From assembly GCF_002160145.1 (NCBI RefSeq), contig NZ_NFKA01000022.1, positions 1-55,011 of the forward strand: a DNA stretch of 55,011 nt, given 5' to 3'. Positions 32,876 through 41,972 of this stretch are shown here, one piece after another. Made by a program: the position numbers and the translations under genes. Within the stretch, counting starts at the first letter, position 1; every line of letters starts with the position of its first letter. Below the pieces are notes generated by a model that had not been told where the DNA came from, searched no databases, and saw nothing but the letters and a program-made list of their open reading frames with translations. This DNA is from Gemmiger sp. An194. GTDB lineage: Bacteria > Bacillota > Clostridia > Oscillospirales > Ruminococcaceae.

Positions 32876-33391
32876 ATGGCAGAACGGCAGCTTTTGGGCA
32901 ACATCAAAGGCCCCAAGGGCGATACCGGTCCCCAGGGCCCGAAAGGCGATACCGGCGCGCAGGGGCCCAAGGGAGACACCGGCCCCCAGGGCCCGCAGGG
33001 CGAACGGGGTGCGACCGGCTCCACCGGTGCACAGGGCCCGGCCGGTACCCGGGGCAGCACCTGGTACACCGGCACCGGAATCACCGGTACCAGCACCACG
33101 GGTACCGTATTCTCCGGCAGCGGCGTAAGCAGTGCCATTGTGGGAGACATGTACATGAACAGCAGCACCAACTATGTGTACAAGTGTACTCTGGGCGGCG
33201 CTGCATCGGTTGCAAAGTGGGCCTATGTGGCCACCCTGAAGGGCCCCAAGGGAGACACCGGCGCGCAGGGTGCTAAGGGGGATACCGGCGCACAGGGGCC
33301 TCAGGGCCCCACCGGACCGGCCGGTGCAAACGGGAAAACGCCCAGCTTCGAACTGGACGAAGAGGGCAACCTGTACGCGATCTTTTCGTAA
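32876..33391 (+). CDS. Collagen-like tail fibre protein 2
   Basis: A 171-residue fibre. After [12 protein letters not shown] come about 14 Gly-X-Y triplets (residues 12-57). A globular middle ([20 protein letters not shown], then [10 protein letters not shown]) is followed by a second collagen block (about 122-155). The end, [15 protein letters not shown], matches the module at the end of fibre 1. The middle domain is probably a trimeric knob. AAAGGAGGATG precedes ATG at 32876. Confidence 0.75.
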   Translation: MAERQLLGNIKGPKGDTGPQGPKGDTGAQGPKGDTGPQGPQGERGATGSTGAQGPAGTRGSTWYTGTGITGTSTTGTVFSGSGVSSAIVGDMYMNSSTNYVYKCTLGGAASVAKWAYVATLKGPKGDTGAQGAKGDTGAQGPQGPTGPAGANGKTPSFELDEEGNLYAIFS

Positions 33392-33404
33392 AGGAGGAGG
33401 AACA

Positions 33405-34028
33405 ATGGCAGAACAGAAACTTCTGCTGGGCAACATCCGCGGACCGCAGGGCGCGGCAGGCCCCAATACGGTGAGCAGCAGCACGACCACCAGCGGATTT
33501 GAGGATGGTCATGTGCTGTTTAACAACAAAGGTAAAGTGGGCGGCAAGAAACTGACCGCATCGGATGTGGGCGCGGCAGATGCCAAAAATGCTGTGGTTC
33601 GGATGGGCCTTGTAAGCAATGGCATTGCAGTAAGTGAGCTGACGCTCGGAATCTGGGAAACGGATGGAAGCCACAAGGTAACCCCCTGGCCGGAGGGACT
33701 GAATGACAGTGCTGTTGTCATCCGAAACAACAACCAGACGATTATCACAGACATTTTCGGTACGCTGGCAACTTATGACCACTACTACAATGTGTGGAAA
33801 TTCAACACCGGCAATGCAATTTGTCGAGGCGGTGTTTTCCCGAATGGACAGAAACCGGACTCGGTAGGAAACGGTTACTTCATCTGCAACGCCAGCAACA
33901 AGCCCTCGCCCTGGCCGGATGGCGTGAATGAGGATGCCACGCTGGTGCGGATGGACCGGTTCGTCCAGTTGGTGGATGTGTTCGGAACTGTGAAAACCTG
34001 GAACATCTATTCGCAGGAATGGAGGTAA
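33405..34028 (+). CDS. Tail fibre tip / receptor-binding protein
   Basis: A 207-residue protein that opens with [15 protein letters not shown], the same lead as the upstream fibres, then has strand-rich sequence. Two similar segments, TPWPEGLNDSAVVIRNNNQT and SPWPDGVNEDATLVRMDRF, show an internal duplication. Similar repeats end YDHYYNVWKF and KTWNIYSQEW. It probably forms the host-binding tip on the collagen-like shafts. AAAGGAGGAGG precedes ATG at 33405. The region is visibly less GC-rich than the shaft genes. Confidence 0.65.
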   Translation: MAEQKLLLGNIRGPQGAAGPNTVSSSTTTSGFEDGHVLFNNKGKVGGKKLTASDVGAADAKNAVVRMGLVSNGIAVSELTLGIWETDGSHKVTPWPEGLNDSAVVIRNNNQTIITDIFGTLATYDHYYNVWKFNTGNAICRGGVFPNGQKPDSVGNGYFICNASNKPSPWPDGVNEDATLVRMDRFVQLVDVFGTVKTWNIYSQEWR

Positions 34029-34031
34029 GCC

Positions 34032-35306
34032 ATGCAGATCAGCGATAAACGAATCCGCGAAATCTGTAAAAGCTTCGTGAGCGGCATGAATGCAGAGCAG
34101 ATTGCGGCGGTGGAAGGCCTGAATGATGCAACCGTGGAGCTGCTGCTGGCGGATCACGCAAAGGAATGCTGCGAGATCCGGGAATATCTGGACAGGATGG
34201 GCTGGACACTGGAGGCAGAGCCCGCACCGGTGCTGCTGGTGCGCTCCTCCCCTGCCCTTGCCGTCCACGGCATTGATGTGAGCAAGCATCAGGGCACCAT
34301 CAACTGGGATGCCGTGGCAGCGGACCCCAGTGTGCAGTTTGCCATTTTGCGGGCCGGGTATGGCCGATATGAAAGTCAGAAGGACCCCACCTTTGAGCGC
34401 AACTATGCCGAGTGCAAACGCCTGGGCATTCCGGTGGGCGCTTACTGGTACAGCTATGCAACCACACCGGCGGACGCGGCCACCGAGGGGCGGCTGTTTG
34501 CCAAGGTGCTGGCGGGCAAACAGTTTGAGTATCCTGTCTATTTTGACCAGGAGGATGGAAGCATCCCGGCAGCGCAGCGCACCGCCTGTGCGCTGGCCTT
34601 CTTCGATGCTATGGGCGCGGAGTGGTACAAAGGGTATTACTCCTACACCAGCTGGATGCCCAGTGTGGACCTTGCAGCCATCCGGCAGCACTGTGATACC
34701 GTTTGGCTGGCGGACTACCGGGCAAACCCGGACCAGACCATCCAGCGGGACATGCACCAGTACACCAGCAGCGGCACCGTGGCCGGGATCGGCGGCCGGG
34801 TGGACTGCAACCGGGCTTATGTGGACTTCCCCGCTCTCATCCGGGCGGCAGGAAAGAACGGATTTGAGAAGGAGGACAACACCATGTACAGCGATACTTT
34901 GAAGATTGGCCCCGTGAGTGGCGGCGACCGTAAGACCATGGCGGCACTGGCGGAGAGCCTGAATCTGCCCCACTTTGACGCGGGTGACTACATCATTGTT
35001 GGCCCGGCCAGCGAGGGTGACCGCAAGCAGATTGTGGCAAAAGCTCAGAGCCTTGGTCTGGGCGTAGAGAACTATCTCCCGCCTGAACCCGAAGAGCCTG
35101 AGGAACCCGAGGAACCCAAGCCGGAGCTGGATCTGACCGAGGTGCTGGAGGCCGTTGCCGCGCTGGACAAGATGCTGGACGATATGGACGGCAAGCTGGA
35201 CCGGGTGCTGGAAAAGCTGGAGCTGGTACAGCAGGCGCTGGAGGACCCCGCCGCCCAGCAGGTGCTGGACAAGCTGGAAAAGGCCGGCGCGGCGCTGGCG
35301 GAATGA
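34032..35306 (+). CDS. GH25 lysozyme endolysin with N-terminal helical extension and C-terminal coiled coil
   Basis: A 424-residue peptidoglycan hydrolase that cuts N-acetylmuramic acid linkages. The GH25 domain (about residues 76-270) has HGIDVSKHQG with D82 and PVYFDQEDGS with the D172/E174 pair expected for catalysis. N-terminal residues 1-60 look like a helix-turn-helix-type bundle (MNAEQIAAVEGLNDATVELL). A domain near 285-350 has repeated IGPVSGGDRK and VGPASEGDRK motifs, likely wall binding. A Glu/Pro linker and coiled coil (370-424) end it. There is no signal peptide; the holin gene downstream provides exit. ATG at 34032 follows TGGAGG. Confidence 0.88.
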   Translation: MQISDKRIREICKSFVSGMNAEQIAAVEGLNDATVELLLADHAKECCEIREYLDRMGWTLEAEPAPVLLVRSSPALAVHGIDVSKHQGTINWDAVAADPSVQFAILRAGYGRYESQKDPTFERNYAECKRLGIPVGAYWYSYATTPADAATEGRLFAKVLAGKQFEYPVYFDQEDGSIPAAQRTACALAFFDAMGAEWYKGYYSYTSWMPSVDLAAIRQHCDTVWLADYRANPDQTIQRDMHQYTSSGTVAGIGGRVDCNRAYVDFPALIRAAGKNGFEKEDNTMYSDTLKIGPVSGGDRKTMAALAESLNLPHFDAGDYIIVGPASEGDRKQIVAKAQSLGLGVENYLPPEPEEPEEPEEPKPELDLTEVLEAVAALDKMLDDMDGKLDRVLEKLELVQQALEDPAAQQVLDKLEKAGAALAE

Positions 35307-35316
35307 GGTGAAGCCG

Positions 35317-35571
35317 ATGGATGAATGGGGCGTAGTTGGGGTGCTGGTGGTGGTGGCCGGACTGTTTCTCTCGGTGGGGGCGCCGGTGATTCGGCTGAAC
35401 AGCACCCTCACCAAGCTCTCCACGCTGGTGGAGGGGCTGCGGGACCGGCAGACCCAGCAGGAACAGAACAACACCGAAGGCCACCGCCGTCTGTGGAAAC
35501 ACAACGATGAACAGGATGCGACGCTCAACGACCATGAGACCCGCATTACGATTCTGGAAAGGAAGGATTAA
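35317..35571 (+). CDS. XhlA-like / hemolysin-type lysis accessory protein
   Basis: An 84-residue protein with one N-terminal transmembrane helix (GVVGVLVVVAGLFLSVGAPV) and a C-terminal coiled coil (NEQDATLNDHETRITILERK pattern). This matches the XhlA layout of PBSX-like lysis cassettes, where it works with the holin. ATG at 35317 has GAGGTGAAG upstream. It lies between endolysin and holin genes. Confidence 0.7.
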   Translation: MDEWGVVGVLVVVAGLFLSVGAPVIRLNSTLTKLSTLVEGLRDRQTQQEQNNTEGHRRLWKHNDEQDATLNDHETRITILERKD

Positions 35572-35573
35572 CA

Positions 35574-35837
35574 ATGGAAATTATGGGCATCACCGGCGTG
35601 GCCGGTATCGTGGTGATCTGCTATCTGGTTGGCCTGATCGTGAAGGCGACCCCCTGGAACAACAACAAGATCATCCCCATCGTGTGCGGCATGGCCGGTG
35701 CGGTGCTGGGCGTGGCGGGCATGTATGTCATGCCCGAGTTCCCGGCGGCTGACCCCATCACCGCTGTGGCGGTGGGCATTGTGAGCGGTCTGGCGGCAAC
35801 CGGCGCCGATCAGGCGGTAAAGCAGCTGAAGCAGTAA
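35574..35837 (+). CDS. Phage holin
   Basis: An 87-residue membrane protein with three hydrophobic segments (GITGVAGIVVICYLVGLIVK, then IIPIVCGMAGAVLGVAGMYV and ITAVAVGIVSGLAATGA) and a charged C-terminal tail (DQAVKQLKQ). The pattern fits a class I-type phage holin that forms membrane lesions to release the endolysin. AAGGAAGGA precedes ATG at 35574, two bases after the previous stop. Confidence 0.85.
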   Translation: MEIMGITGVAGIVVICYLVGLIVKATPWNNNKIIPIVCGMAGAVLGVAGMYVMPEFPAADPITAVAVGIVSGLAATGADQAVKQLKQ

Positions 35838-35843
35838 CGCAGA

Positions 35844-35874
35844 GCCGGCCCCTGCCCTTATGGCGGGGGCTGGC
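35844..35874 (+). repeat. GC-rich hairpin after the holin gene
   Basis: GCCGGCCCCTGCC and GGCGGGGGCTGGC pair at 11 of 13 positions with a CTTAT loop. It lies between the lysis genes and the last virion genes and may be an attenuator. No T tract follows. Confidence 0.45.
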
Positions 35875-35895
35875 CGCAGGAAAGGAGAGATCGGT

Positions 35896-36963
35896 ATGGC
35901 ATTGGCGGACTGGGTTCTGGGCGGAAGCCGGGGCGGCCTGACCAGCGAACAGAAAAAGCAGATCAACGAGAGCTACAAGCCGGGCAGCTACGGGCACAGC
36001 ACCTACAGCGGCCTGGGACGGAAGCCGAACAGCTCCTCCGGCAGCGGAAGTTCTTCGGGCGGCTCTTCCGGAGGTGGCGGCGCATCGGCCCCCGCCTATG
36101 ACCCCTATGCCGCGTATCAGGCGCAGCTGCAGGCGATTTATGAGGAGCAGCGCCGGGCGGCGGAGGAGGCAGAGCGCCGCAAGCGGGAGGCTGCACAGGC
36201 TGCCTATGACCGGAACATGGCAGCTTTGGGCAGCGCCTACCAGAACCAGCTGAGCGGGCTGAAGCAGAACTATGAATCCACCCTGGGCACACTGGAAAAC
36301 GACTACAACCTGGGCGTGGATGGTGTGAACAAGCAGGCGGACAACGCCCAGCAGCAGGCCTACATCAACTACATGATGAGCAAGCGGGACCTGGGCCAGC
36401 AGATGAGTGCCCAGGGACTTTCCGGCGGCGCCGCTGAAAGTACCATGGCCGGGCTGTACAACGAGTACGGCAACAGCCGGAATACCATCGACAGCGGCCG
36501 GAACGACAACCTGGCCAGCCTGAAAAACAGCTACGATTCCAGCAAGGCCAGTGCCCTGCAGAGCTACAACGGCCAGCTGAGCGACGCTGAGGCGGCCAAG
36601 CTGGCCTACGAGATGCAGCTGGAGCAGAACCTGGCGAATGCCATTGCGGACGCGGCCAGCGTGAACTACGACCAGCAGTTTGCCCTGAGCCAGGATTACC
36701 TGAGCCAGCTGAGTGACATTCAAAAGGCGCAGGCCGCTGCGGCCCAGAAGGCGGCAGCCCAGAGCTACTCGGCCGGAAATTCGACCCGCAGCGTTTCGAC
36801 CCGGCAGGCGGGTGTGGCCGGCTCCGGCAGTAACGCGTACCGGCTGGCCCAGCAGGTATATTCCAGCTACCAGAACCCGGACGATGTGGTGGACGCGCTG
36901 ATGCTGAGCGGCGTTTCCAACCAGGACATTCTGGACATTCTGAATCAGATGGGCATCAACTGA
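35896..36963 (+). CDS. Coiled-coil virion protein (putative internal or ejected protein)
   Basis: A 355-residue protein rich in Ala, Gln, Ser and Tyr. A Gly/Ser low-complexity stretch (about 48-70) is followed by a long helical region (90-310) with heptad patterns (AQLQAIYEEQRRAAEEAERR). The C-terminal QVYSSYQNPDDVVDALMLSG forms a short helical domain. I recognise no family. The position before the giant protein and its composition suggest an internal virion protein ejected with the DNA. AAAGGAGAG precedes ATG at 35896. Confidence 0.55.
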   Translation: MALADWVLGGSRGGLTSEQKKQINESYKPGSYGHSTYSGLGRKPNSSSGSGSSSGGSSGGGGASAPAYDPYAAYQAQLQAIYEEQRRAAEEAERRKREAAQAAYDRNMAALGSAYQNQLSGLKQNYESTLGTLENDYNLGVDGVNKQADNAQQQAYINYMMSKRDLGQQMSAQGLSGGAAESTMAGLYNEYGNSRNTIDSGRNDNLASLKNSYDSSKASALQSYNGQLSDAEAAKLAYEMQLEQNLANAIADAASVNYDQQFALSQDYLSQLSDIQKAQAAAAQKAAAQSYSAGNSTRSVSTRQAGVAGSGSNAYRLAQQVYSSYQNPDDVVDALMLSGVSNQDILDILNQMGIN

Positions 36964-36982
36964 CAAGGCGAGGGGGAGCGAC

Positions 36983-39900
36983 ATGGCACGATATGACCTG
37001 AACGCACTGGAAAAGCGGCGCAGCGAAACGGTGGAACGGCTGGAACAGATCCCGGACAAGCCCAGCGTCCCCGCTTCCTCGTCTGCTTCCTCCTCCGTTT
37101 CCTTTTCCCGCCGAAGCTCCGCTTCTTCCCCTTCCCCGACTGCTTCGCCCAAAACACGACCCACAGCCGGGGCGGATTTTTTGCAGCAGACGAAACAGAA
37201 AACGAGCGAACCGGCGGCCGTTCCCGCAAAGGTGGAACCCTCCACCCTGACCGACGGCGGGCAGGATGAGGAGCAGGCCCGGCAGCTGGACACCTGGCTT
37301 TCGGACGGATACCGGCTGAGCCGGGAGGAGAAGACCGACGCCCGCAGGCTGATCGGGGAAAACAGCGCGGCCATGTGGGAGCTGGAAAAGAGCGGCCGAC
37401 AGCCCGACGCCCGGCAACAGGAATACAGCCGCCAGATGCAGCGGCTGGCCAACAAGATCAGCCCCATTGCCAACGTGATGACCGGCGCGGCGGAGGCCTT
37501 TGGGATTCCGGCGCTGGCAGACCTTATGAGCGGCGGCAGCACCGGGGACGACGCGGTGCAGGATGCCCGGACCCAGAACCCCATCGGGACCCTGGGGGGC
37601 CAGATCGGCGGCAGCCTGGCCGGTTACGCTCTGGTGGCTCCGGCGGCGGCACAGATCCCCGCCTTGCAGAAAGCGGGCACGGCGCTGGCCGGGACCCGGG
37701 GCGCAAAGGCGCTGCAGCAGATCCCGGTGCTGGGGCAGGCCTTCGGCGCAGAAGGCATCGCCTCCATGCTGGCGGGACAGGCAGCGGACCTGGTGATGGA
37801 CACCGCCCCCAGCCTTGCCCGGGATGTGCGGGATGGAAAGAGCGCCGGGCAGATCGCCGCACGCACCGCAGCAAATCTGGGCGTGAACGCTGCCCTGAAC
37901 GTGGTGGGCGAAGAGATTCCTTACTTATGGAGCGCGGGTAGACAGGCCCTGCGCGGGATGCGCAGCGGCACCCAAAACGCCGCCCAAGCAGCGGCACGCG
38001 CTGCACAAAATACTACGGATGCGCTGGACACGGCGAAGGCGCTGCCCTCCCCCGCCACGGCCGCCGGTTCGGCCCCGGTGGGCCAAAAAAGCGAAGTGGA
38101 CCAGCTGGTGGAGGCCTTCCGGAACGGGACCCTGACCAGCCGCCAGATGGACGCTCTGAAGCCGGGCGGCGTTCACCGGGCAGCCTTTGAACAGGCGACC
38201 GGCATCAGGCTGCCCGAGACCAGCAGCGCCACCCGCAGGGCACTGAGCCGCGGAATTGACACGAATCTCCCCGAACGGTATGATAAAGCCATAGAATCGA
38301 CAGAAAGGGCGATGAACGATGGCGAAGCAGCCTTATCGGGGACTGCCGGATATGATCGCAGACTACACGGGTCACCCGCGGATGAGCGACGAGGAGTGGG
38401 AGGAATATCTGGCACAGCTGAGCAGAGATCAGGAGTTCCACAAGAAGTACGGAGTTCCCTTCGGGGAGAAGTGGCGCAAGGAGCGCGGCTTGGGCAGACG
38501 GCTGACCATGGAGCAGCAGTTTCAGATGCTTCAGGACTTCAAGGCCTGGCTGAAGGACAACGGGCTGGAGTGCCCGTACCTCAAGTAGCCGAAGAGTTCC
38601 GCGCACAGGCCAGAGCCTCCGGCATGAAGCTGGGAAAGATAAGACGGACCGAATTCGCCTACAAACCGGTGGGCGTGGAGCAGGCCGGTGAAAACGCCCG
38701 GCAGATCGCAGAGGGATATACCCTGCGCGGCCGGGAATTCGTGCTGACCGATCAGCCGATTCTGGTCAACTCTAAGGGAAAAACCAGGCGGCTGAGTGAT
38801 ACAGTCACCTCACCGGATGGCGTCGTGTACATCTGGAAGGACACCTCGCTTGACCCCAAGGATGTGCTGGCGCACGAGGACTTTCATATCGCCTTCAACC
38901 GCGGCGAAAAAGCGGCGCTGGAGTATTATGATGCCTTCATTTCCAGTTTTGATGCATTCGACCCTTCTTATCAGAAGGCGGCTGCTACGATCAATGACTG
39001 GTATTTTGGCGGAGCCCTGGACCTGAACGATCTGGACGATCTGGAAAAGGTAAACCGGGAGCTGGCGGCCTATTACCACCAGTTCAAGGAGAACCCGACG
39101 CTGACCGGCCTGGAGGATTTTGTTTGGGTGGATGATTTTGACGGCATGCTGGAAAACTCCCGTCGCACCTTCAAGGAGAGCCTGAACCTGCCGCCGGACA
39201 GCATCGGCGCCAAAAAACACGACCCTGCCAGCTACGCGGGCATGCAGGCGGAATACGGCACCATTGCCCCCGGCGAAAACGCTGCCCGGGTGGTGGATGT
39301 GCCGATGAGCACGAACGGCACCGACCGGGTAAGCGCGGGCGTGCGCACCCTGATGGAGGCCCCACAGACGCCGAATGAGATGATCCCTCTGTATGAAAAG
39401 GCGGTGGCGGATGGGCTGTTCTCCCACGATGTGGCCAGGGACAGGCAGGTCGTGAACGAGGCGGTGCAGGCCATTCAGCAAAACGGCTACCAGAAGGAAC
39501 TGGATGCCTGGAAAAGCCTTATGAATGACGGCAGCGCCCCCTCCAAGGCAGGCATTGCCAAGGGACAGGTGCTGTATACCCTGGCGGCGGAGAACGGTGA
39601 CACCGAGACCGCCATGAAGCTGGCAGGTGACCTTGCCCGGATCGCCACCGAGGCGGGCCAGAACCTGCAGGCCCAGCGGCTGCTGAAACGGATGACCCCG
39701 GAGGGCAAGCTCTACTACGCCCAGCAGACACTGGAGAGCTTCAAGAAGGAGCTGGTGGACCAGTACGGCAGCCAGTTCGGAAACATCTCGATCCCCGGCG
39801 AGCTGGCGGACGCTCTGATGAAGGCGGGCAGCCAGAAGGAGCAGGACGAGGCGCTGCTGGCCATCTACCGGAACATTGCGGATCAGCTGCCCGCCACATG

Positions 39901-41917
39901 GGCGGACCGGTGGAACGCCTGGCGCTACCTTGCCATGCTGGCAAACCCCGCCACCCACATTCGGAACGTGGCCTCCAACGCCATCAACATCCCGGTGCGC
40001 AGACTGAAAAACCTGATCGGCGCGGCGCTGGAGCCCACCTTTGTGCCTGCCGGACAGCGGACCAAGAGCGTTCTGAACCCGCTGGACAGCGCAGACCGGG
40101 CCCTGAAGGAATTCGCCCGGAAGGATCTGGACAACGTGGCCGCCATTCTGGACGGCAGCCAGAAATACAACGACCGGCAGATCATTGAACAGCTGAAGGA
40201 CCCCTTCAAGGTGAACGGCAGCTGGGGCACCGCTGCTTCCAGCCCCCTGCCCCAGCGGATCGCCCGCAAGGCGGCGGACACCGCCGCAGGGGCGGCCAGC
40301 CGCCTTTACAAGGCCAACAGCGGGGCACTGAGTGCCGAGGATACCCTGTTCAAGAAAACCGCATACACGGACAGCCTGGCCCAATACTTGAAGGCCAACC
40401 GCATTGACCCAAAAACTGCGGAGGGTGCGGTGCTGGACAAGGCCAGGGCCTACGCCATTGAGGAGGCAAAGCGGGCCACCTACACCGAGGCGAACAGCCT
40501 GGCGCAGGCGCTGGGCCGCCTGGAGCGCACCAACCTTTATACCAAGGCGCTTTTGGGAGGCATCGTCCCCTTCAAGACCACGCCGCTGAATATCATCAAA
40601 CGGGGCCTTGCCTACAGCCCGGCGGGGCTGGTGAAGGCGATTTCCGTGGATGCTGCGCTGATGAAAGCCGGAAAGATGAGTGCGGCGGAGATGATCGACA
40701 ACCTGGCCCAGGGGTTGACCGGCACCGGCATCATGGCACTGGGCGCCTTCCTGGCAAGCCAGGGACTGGTGAACGGCGTTGCTCCTGACAACAAGAAGCA
40801 AAACGCATTTAAGAGTGCGGGCGGCTGGCAGGATTACTCCATCAACCTGCCCGGCGGCGGCACCTATACCATTGACTGGGCAGGCCCCGCGGTGATGGCG
40901 CTGCTGGCCGGTGTGGAGCTTTTTCACGAAAGCGAACAGGATGGTATCAATTTCGATCAGTTCATGACTGCTTTGAGCCATATCACAGAACCCATATTCG
41001 ACACCACCATGCTCAGCGGTATCAACAGTGCCATCCAGTCGGCCACCTATGCACAAGCGAATCCAGTCTCCGCGATATTCGGGCAAGCTGCAAGAAACTT
41101 TGTTACCCAAAGTATCCCCACTATCAGCGGGCAGATCGCCCGGGCACTGGACCCTGTTCGGCGTACCACTTATTCGGATGCTGGCGGTTTCACCGGAGGC
41201 CTTGTTGAGGATACGCAGAGGATCACCAACCGGATTCCCGGTCTTTCGGAACAAAACCCGGCATACGTGGATGTGTGGGGCCGCACTCAGGAGAACCCGG
41301 GCGGCAGCACCATCGGCCGCCTTGCCTACGGGATGCTCTCGCCCGGGTATTACAGCCCGGACCGGACCACCGACGCGAACCGGCTGGTGGAGCAGGTATA
41401 CGAGGCCACCGGCAACGCTGATGTGATTCCCAGCCTGATGAGCAACTCTCTCACCGCGAACGGCGAGAAGGTGGTGCTGGATGCACAGCAGTTCACCCTG
41501 GGCAAGCAGGTGAAGGGCCAGACCTCCGCTGACATGGTGGAGGCGCTGGAGGGCTATGCGCCCTTTGAGGCGCTGGAACCTGCCGGACAGGCCGCGGTGC
41601 TGGAAGGCGTTTACTCGCTGGCGAACACCATGGCCAAGACCCAGGTGATCCCCCAGCTGGAGGAGGACTTCCAGACGGCGGTGAACAGCGGGAATCTGAC
41701 CGCCACCGAAGCCATGATGCAGGCTTACCTGGACGGCGGCGCCGACGCGGTGATCCCCTACCTTGTGGCGAAGGAGATTGCCGGGGATGTGACCGGCGAC
41801 AAAAACAGTGCCGGGAAGACCATTCCCGGCAGTAAAAAACTGAACACCCTGGAGGCGCTGATGGAGGCCGGGTATTCCCGTGCCCAGGCTGAGCGGATCT
41901 ATGGGGTGATCGGATGA
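36983..41917 (+). CDS. Giant polyvalent virion protein with a HEDFH zincin-like motif
   Basis: A 1644-residue protein, the largest here. The N terminus (1-90) is Ser/Pro/Lys-rich and disordered. Helices (95-170) lead to an Ala/Gly-rich segment (170-300). Residues 446-535 are low complexity and overlap a second coding frame. A possible zinc-metallopeptidase motif HEDFH lies at 631-635 (LAHEDFHIAF). Around residue 985 is MLANPATHIRNVASNAINIP, resembling a segment common in phage and ICE polyvalent proteins. Hydrophobic stretches near 1250 and 1305 suggest membrane contact. Such proteins are thought to travel with phage DNA into the cell. It ends the late module. Confidence 0.7.
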   Translation: MARYDLNALEKRRSETVERLEQIPDKPSVPASSSASSSVSFSRRSSASSPSPTASPKTRPTAGADFLQQTKQKTSEPAAVPAKVEPSTLTDGGQDEEQARQLDTWLSDGYRLSREEKTDARRLIGENSAAMWELEKSGRQPDARQQEYSRQMQRLANKISPIANVMTGAAEAFGIPALADLMSGGSTGDDAVQDARTQNPIGTLGGQIGGSLAGYALVAPAAAQIPALQKAGTALAGTRGAKALQQIPVLGQAFGAEGIASMLAGQAADLVMDTAPSLARDVRDGKSAGQIAARTAANLGVNAALNVVGEEIPYLWSAGRQALRGMRSGTQNAAQAAARAAQNTTDALDTAKALPSPATAAGSAPVGQKSEVDQLVEAFRNGTLTSRQMDALKPGGVHRAAFEQATGIRLPETSSATRRALSRGIDTNLPERYDKAIESTERAMNDGEAALSGTAGYDRRLHGSPADERRGVGGISGTAEQRSGVPQEVRSSLRGEVAQGARLGQTADHGAAVSDASGLQGLAEGQRAGVPVPQVAEEFRAQARASGMKLGKIRRTEFAYKPVGVEQAGENARQIAEGYTLRGREFVLTDQPILVNSKGKTRRLSDTVTSPDGVVYIWKDTSLDPKDVLAHEDFHIAFNRGEKAALEYYDAFISSFDAFDPSYQKAAATINDWYFGGALDLNDLDDLEKVNRELAAYYHQFKENPTLTGLEDFVWVDDFDGMLENSRRTFKESLNLPPDSIGAKKHDPASYAGMQAEYGTIAPGENAARVVDVPMSTNGTDRVSAGVRTLMEAPQTPNEMIPLYEKAVADGLFSHDVARDRQVVNEAVQAIQQNGYQKELDAWKSLMNDGSAPSKAGIAKGQVLYTLAAENGDTETAMKLAGDLARIATEAGQNLQAQRLLKRMTPEGKLYYAQQTLESFKKELVDQYGSQFGNISIPGELADALMKAGSQKEQDEALLAIYRNIADQLPATWADRWNAWRYLAMLANPATHIRNVASNAINIPVRRLKNLIGAALEPTFVPAGQRTKSVLNPLDSADRALKEFARKDLDNVAAILDGSQKYNDRQIIEQLKDPFKVNGSWGTAASSPLPQRIARKAADTAAGAASRLYKANSGALSAEDTLFKKTAYTDSLAQYLKANRIDPKTAEGAVLDKARAYAIEEAKRATYTEANSLAQALGRLERTNLYTKALLGGIVPFKTTPLNIIKRGLAYSPAGLVKAISVDAALMKAGKMSAAEMIDNLAQGLTGTGIMALGAFLASQGLVNGVAPDNKKQNAFKSAGGWQDYSINLPGGGTYTIDWAGPAVMALLAGVELFHESEQDGINFDQFMTALSHITEPIFDTTMLSGINSAIQSATYAQANPVSAIFGQAARNFVTQSIPTISGQIARALDPVRRTTYSDAGGFTGGLVEDTQRITNRIPGLSEQNPAYVDVWGRTQENPGGSTIGRLAYGMLSPGYYSPDRTTDANRLVEQVYEATGNADVIPSLMSNSLTANGEKVVLDAQQFTLGKQVKGQTSADMVEALEGYAPFEALEPAGQAAVLEGVYSLANTMAKTQVIPQLEEDFQTAVNSGNLTATEAMMQAYLDGGADAVIPYLVAKEIAGDVTGDKNSAGKTIPGSKKLNTLEALMEAGYSRAQAERIYGVIG
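38319..38588 (+). CDS. Nested gene in another frame inside the giant virion gene, 89 residues
   Basis: The frame starts MAKQPYRGLPDMIADYTGHP and ends QMLQDFKAWLKDNGLECPYLK. It is rich in Trp, Tyr, Glu and Lys and looks like a real folded protein, whereas the giant frame in the same bases is Gly/Arg/Ala-rich filler. GAAAGGGCG lies about 8 bases before the ATG. The two frames differ by one base register, so this is dual coding. Either it is expressed on its own, or the giant gene is a fusion that reads through an older small gene. No family is recognised. Confidence 0.6.
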   Translation: MAKQPYRGLPDMIADYTGHPRMSDEEWEEYLAQLSRDQEFHKKYGVPFGEKWRKERGLGRRLTMEQQFQMLQDFKAWLKDNGLECPYLK

Positions 41918-41967
41918 AAAACGCCCCCGGCTGCTGCGGAATTTCTTCCGGCGGCCGGGGGCGTTTT
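41917..41967. terminator. Bidirectional terminator at the end of the late operon
   Basis: AAAACGCCCCCGGC and GCCGGGGGCGTTTT pair perfectly, with an inner CGG/CCG stem. It lies between the giant virion gene and the convergent KAP gene. Confidence 0.9.
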
Positions 41968-41972
41968 GTGTG

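Noticed and set aside
32488-33330. Gly-X-Y DNA repeats as a minisatellite or CRISPR array
   Set aside because: The repeats are collagen-like codons in an open frame without spacers.
33273-35546. A 757-residue minus-strand frame across the fibre and endolysin genes
   Set aside because: Shadow of recognised plus-strand genes, with shadow-type composition and no supporting signals.
36983-41917. The giant gene as a tape-measure protein
   Set aside because: It lies after the lysis genes, lacks a long regular coiled coil, and carries enzyme-like and polyvalent segments instead.
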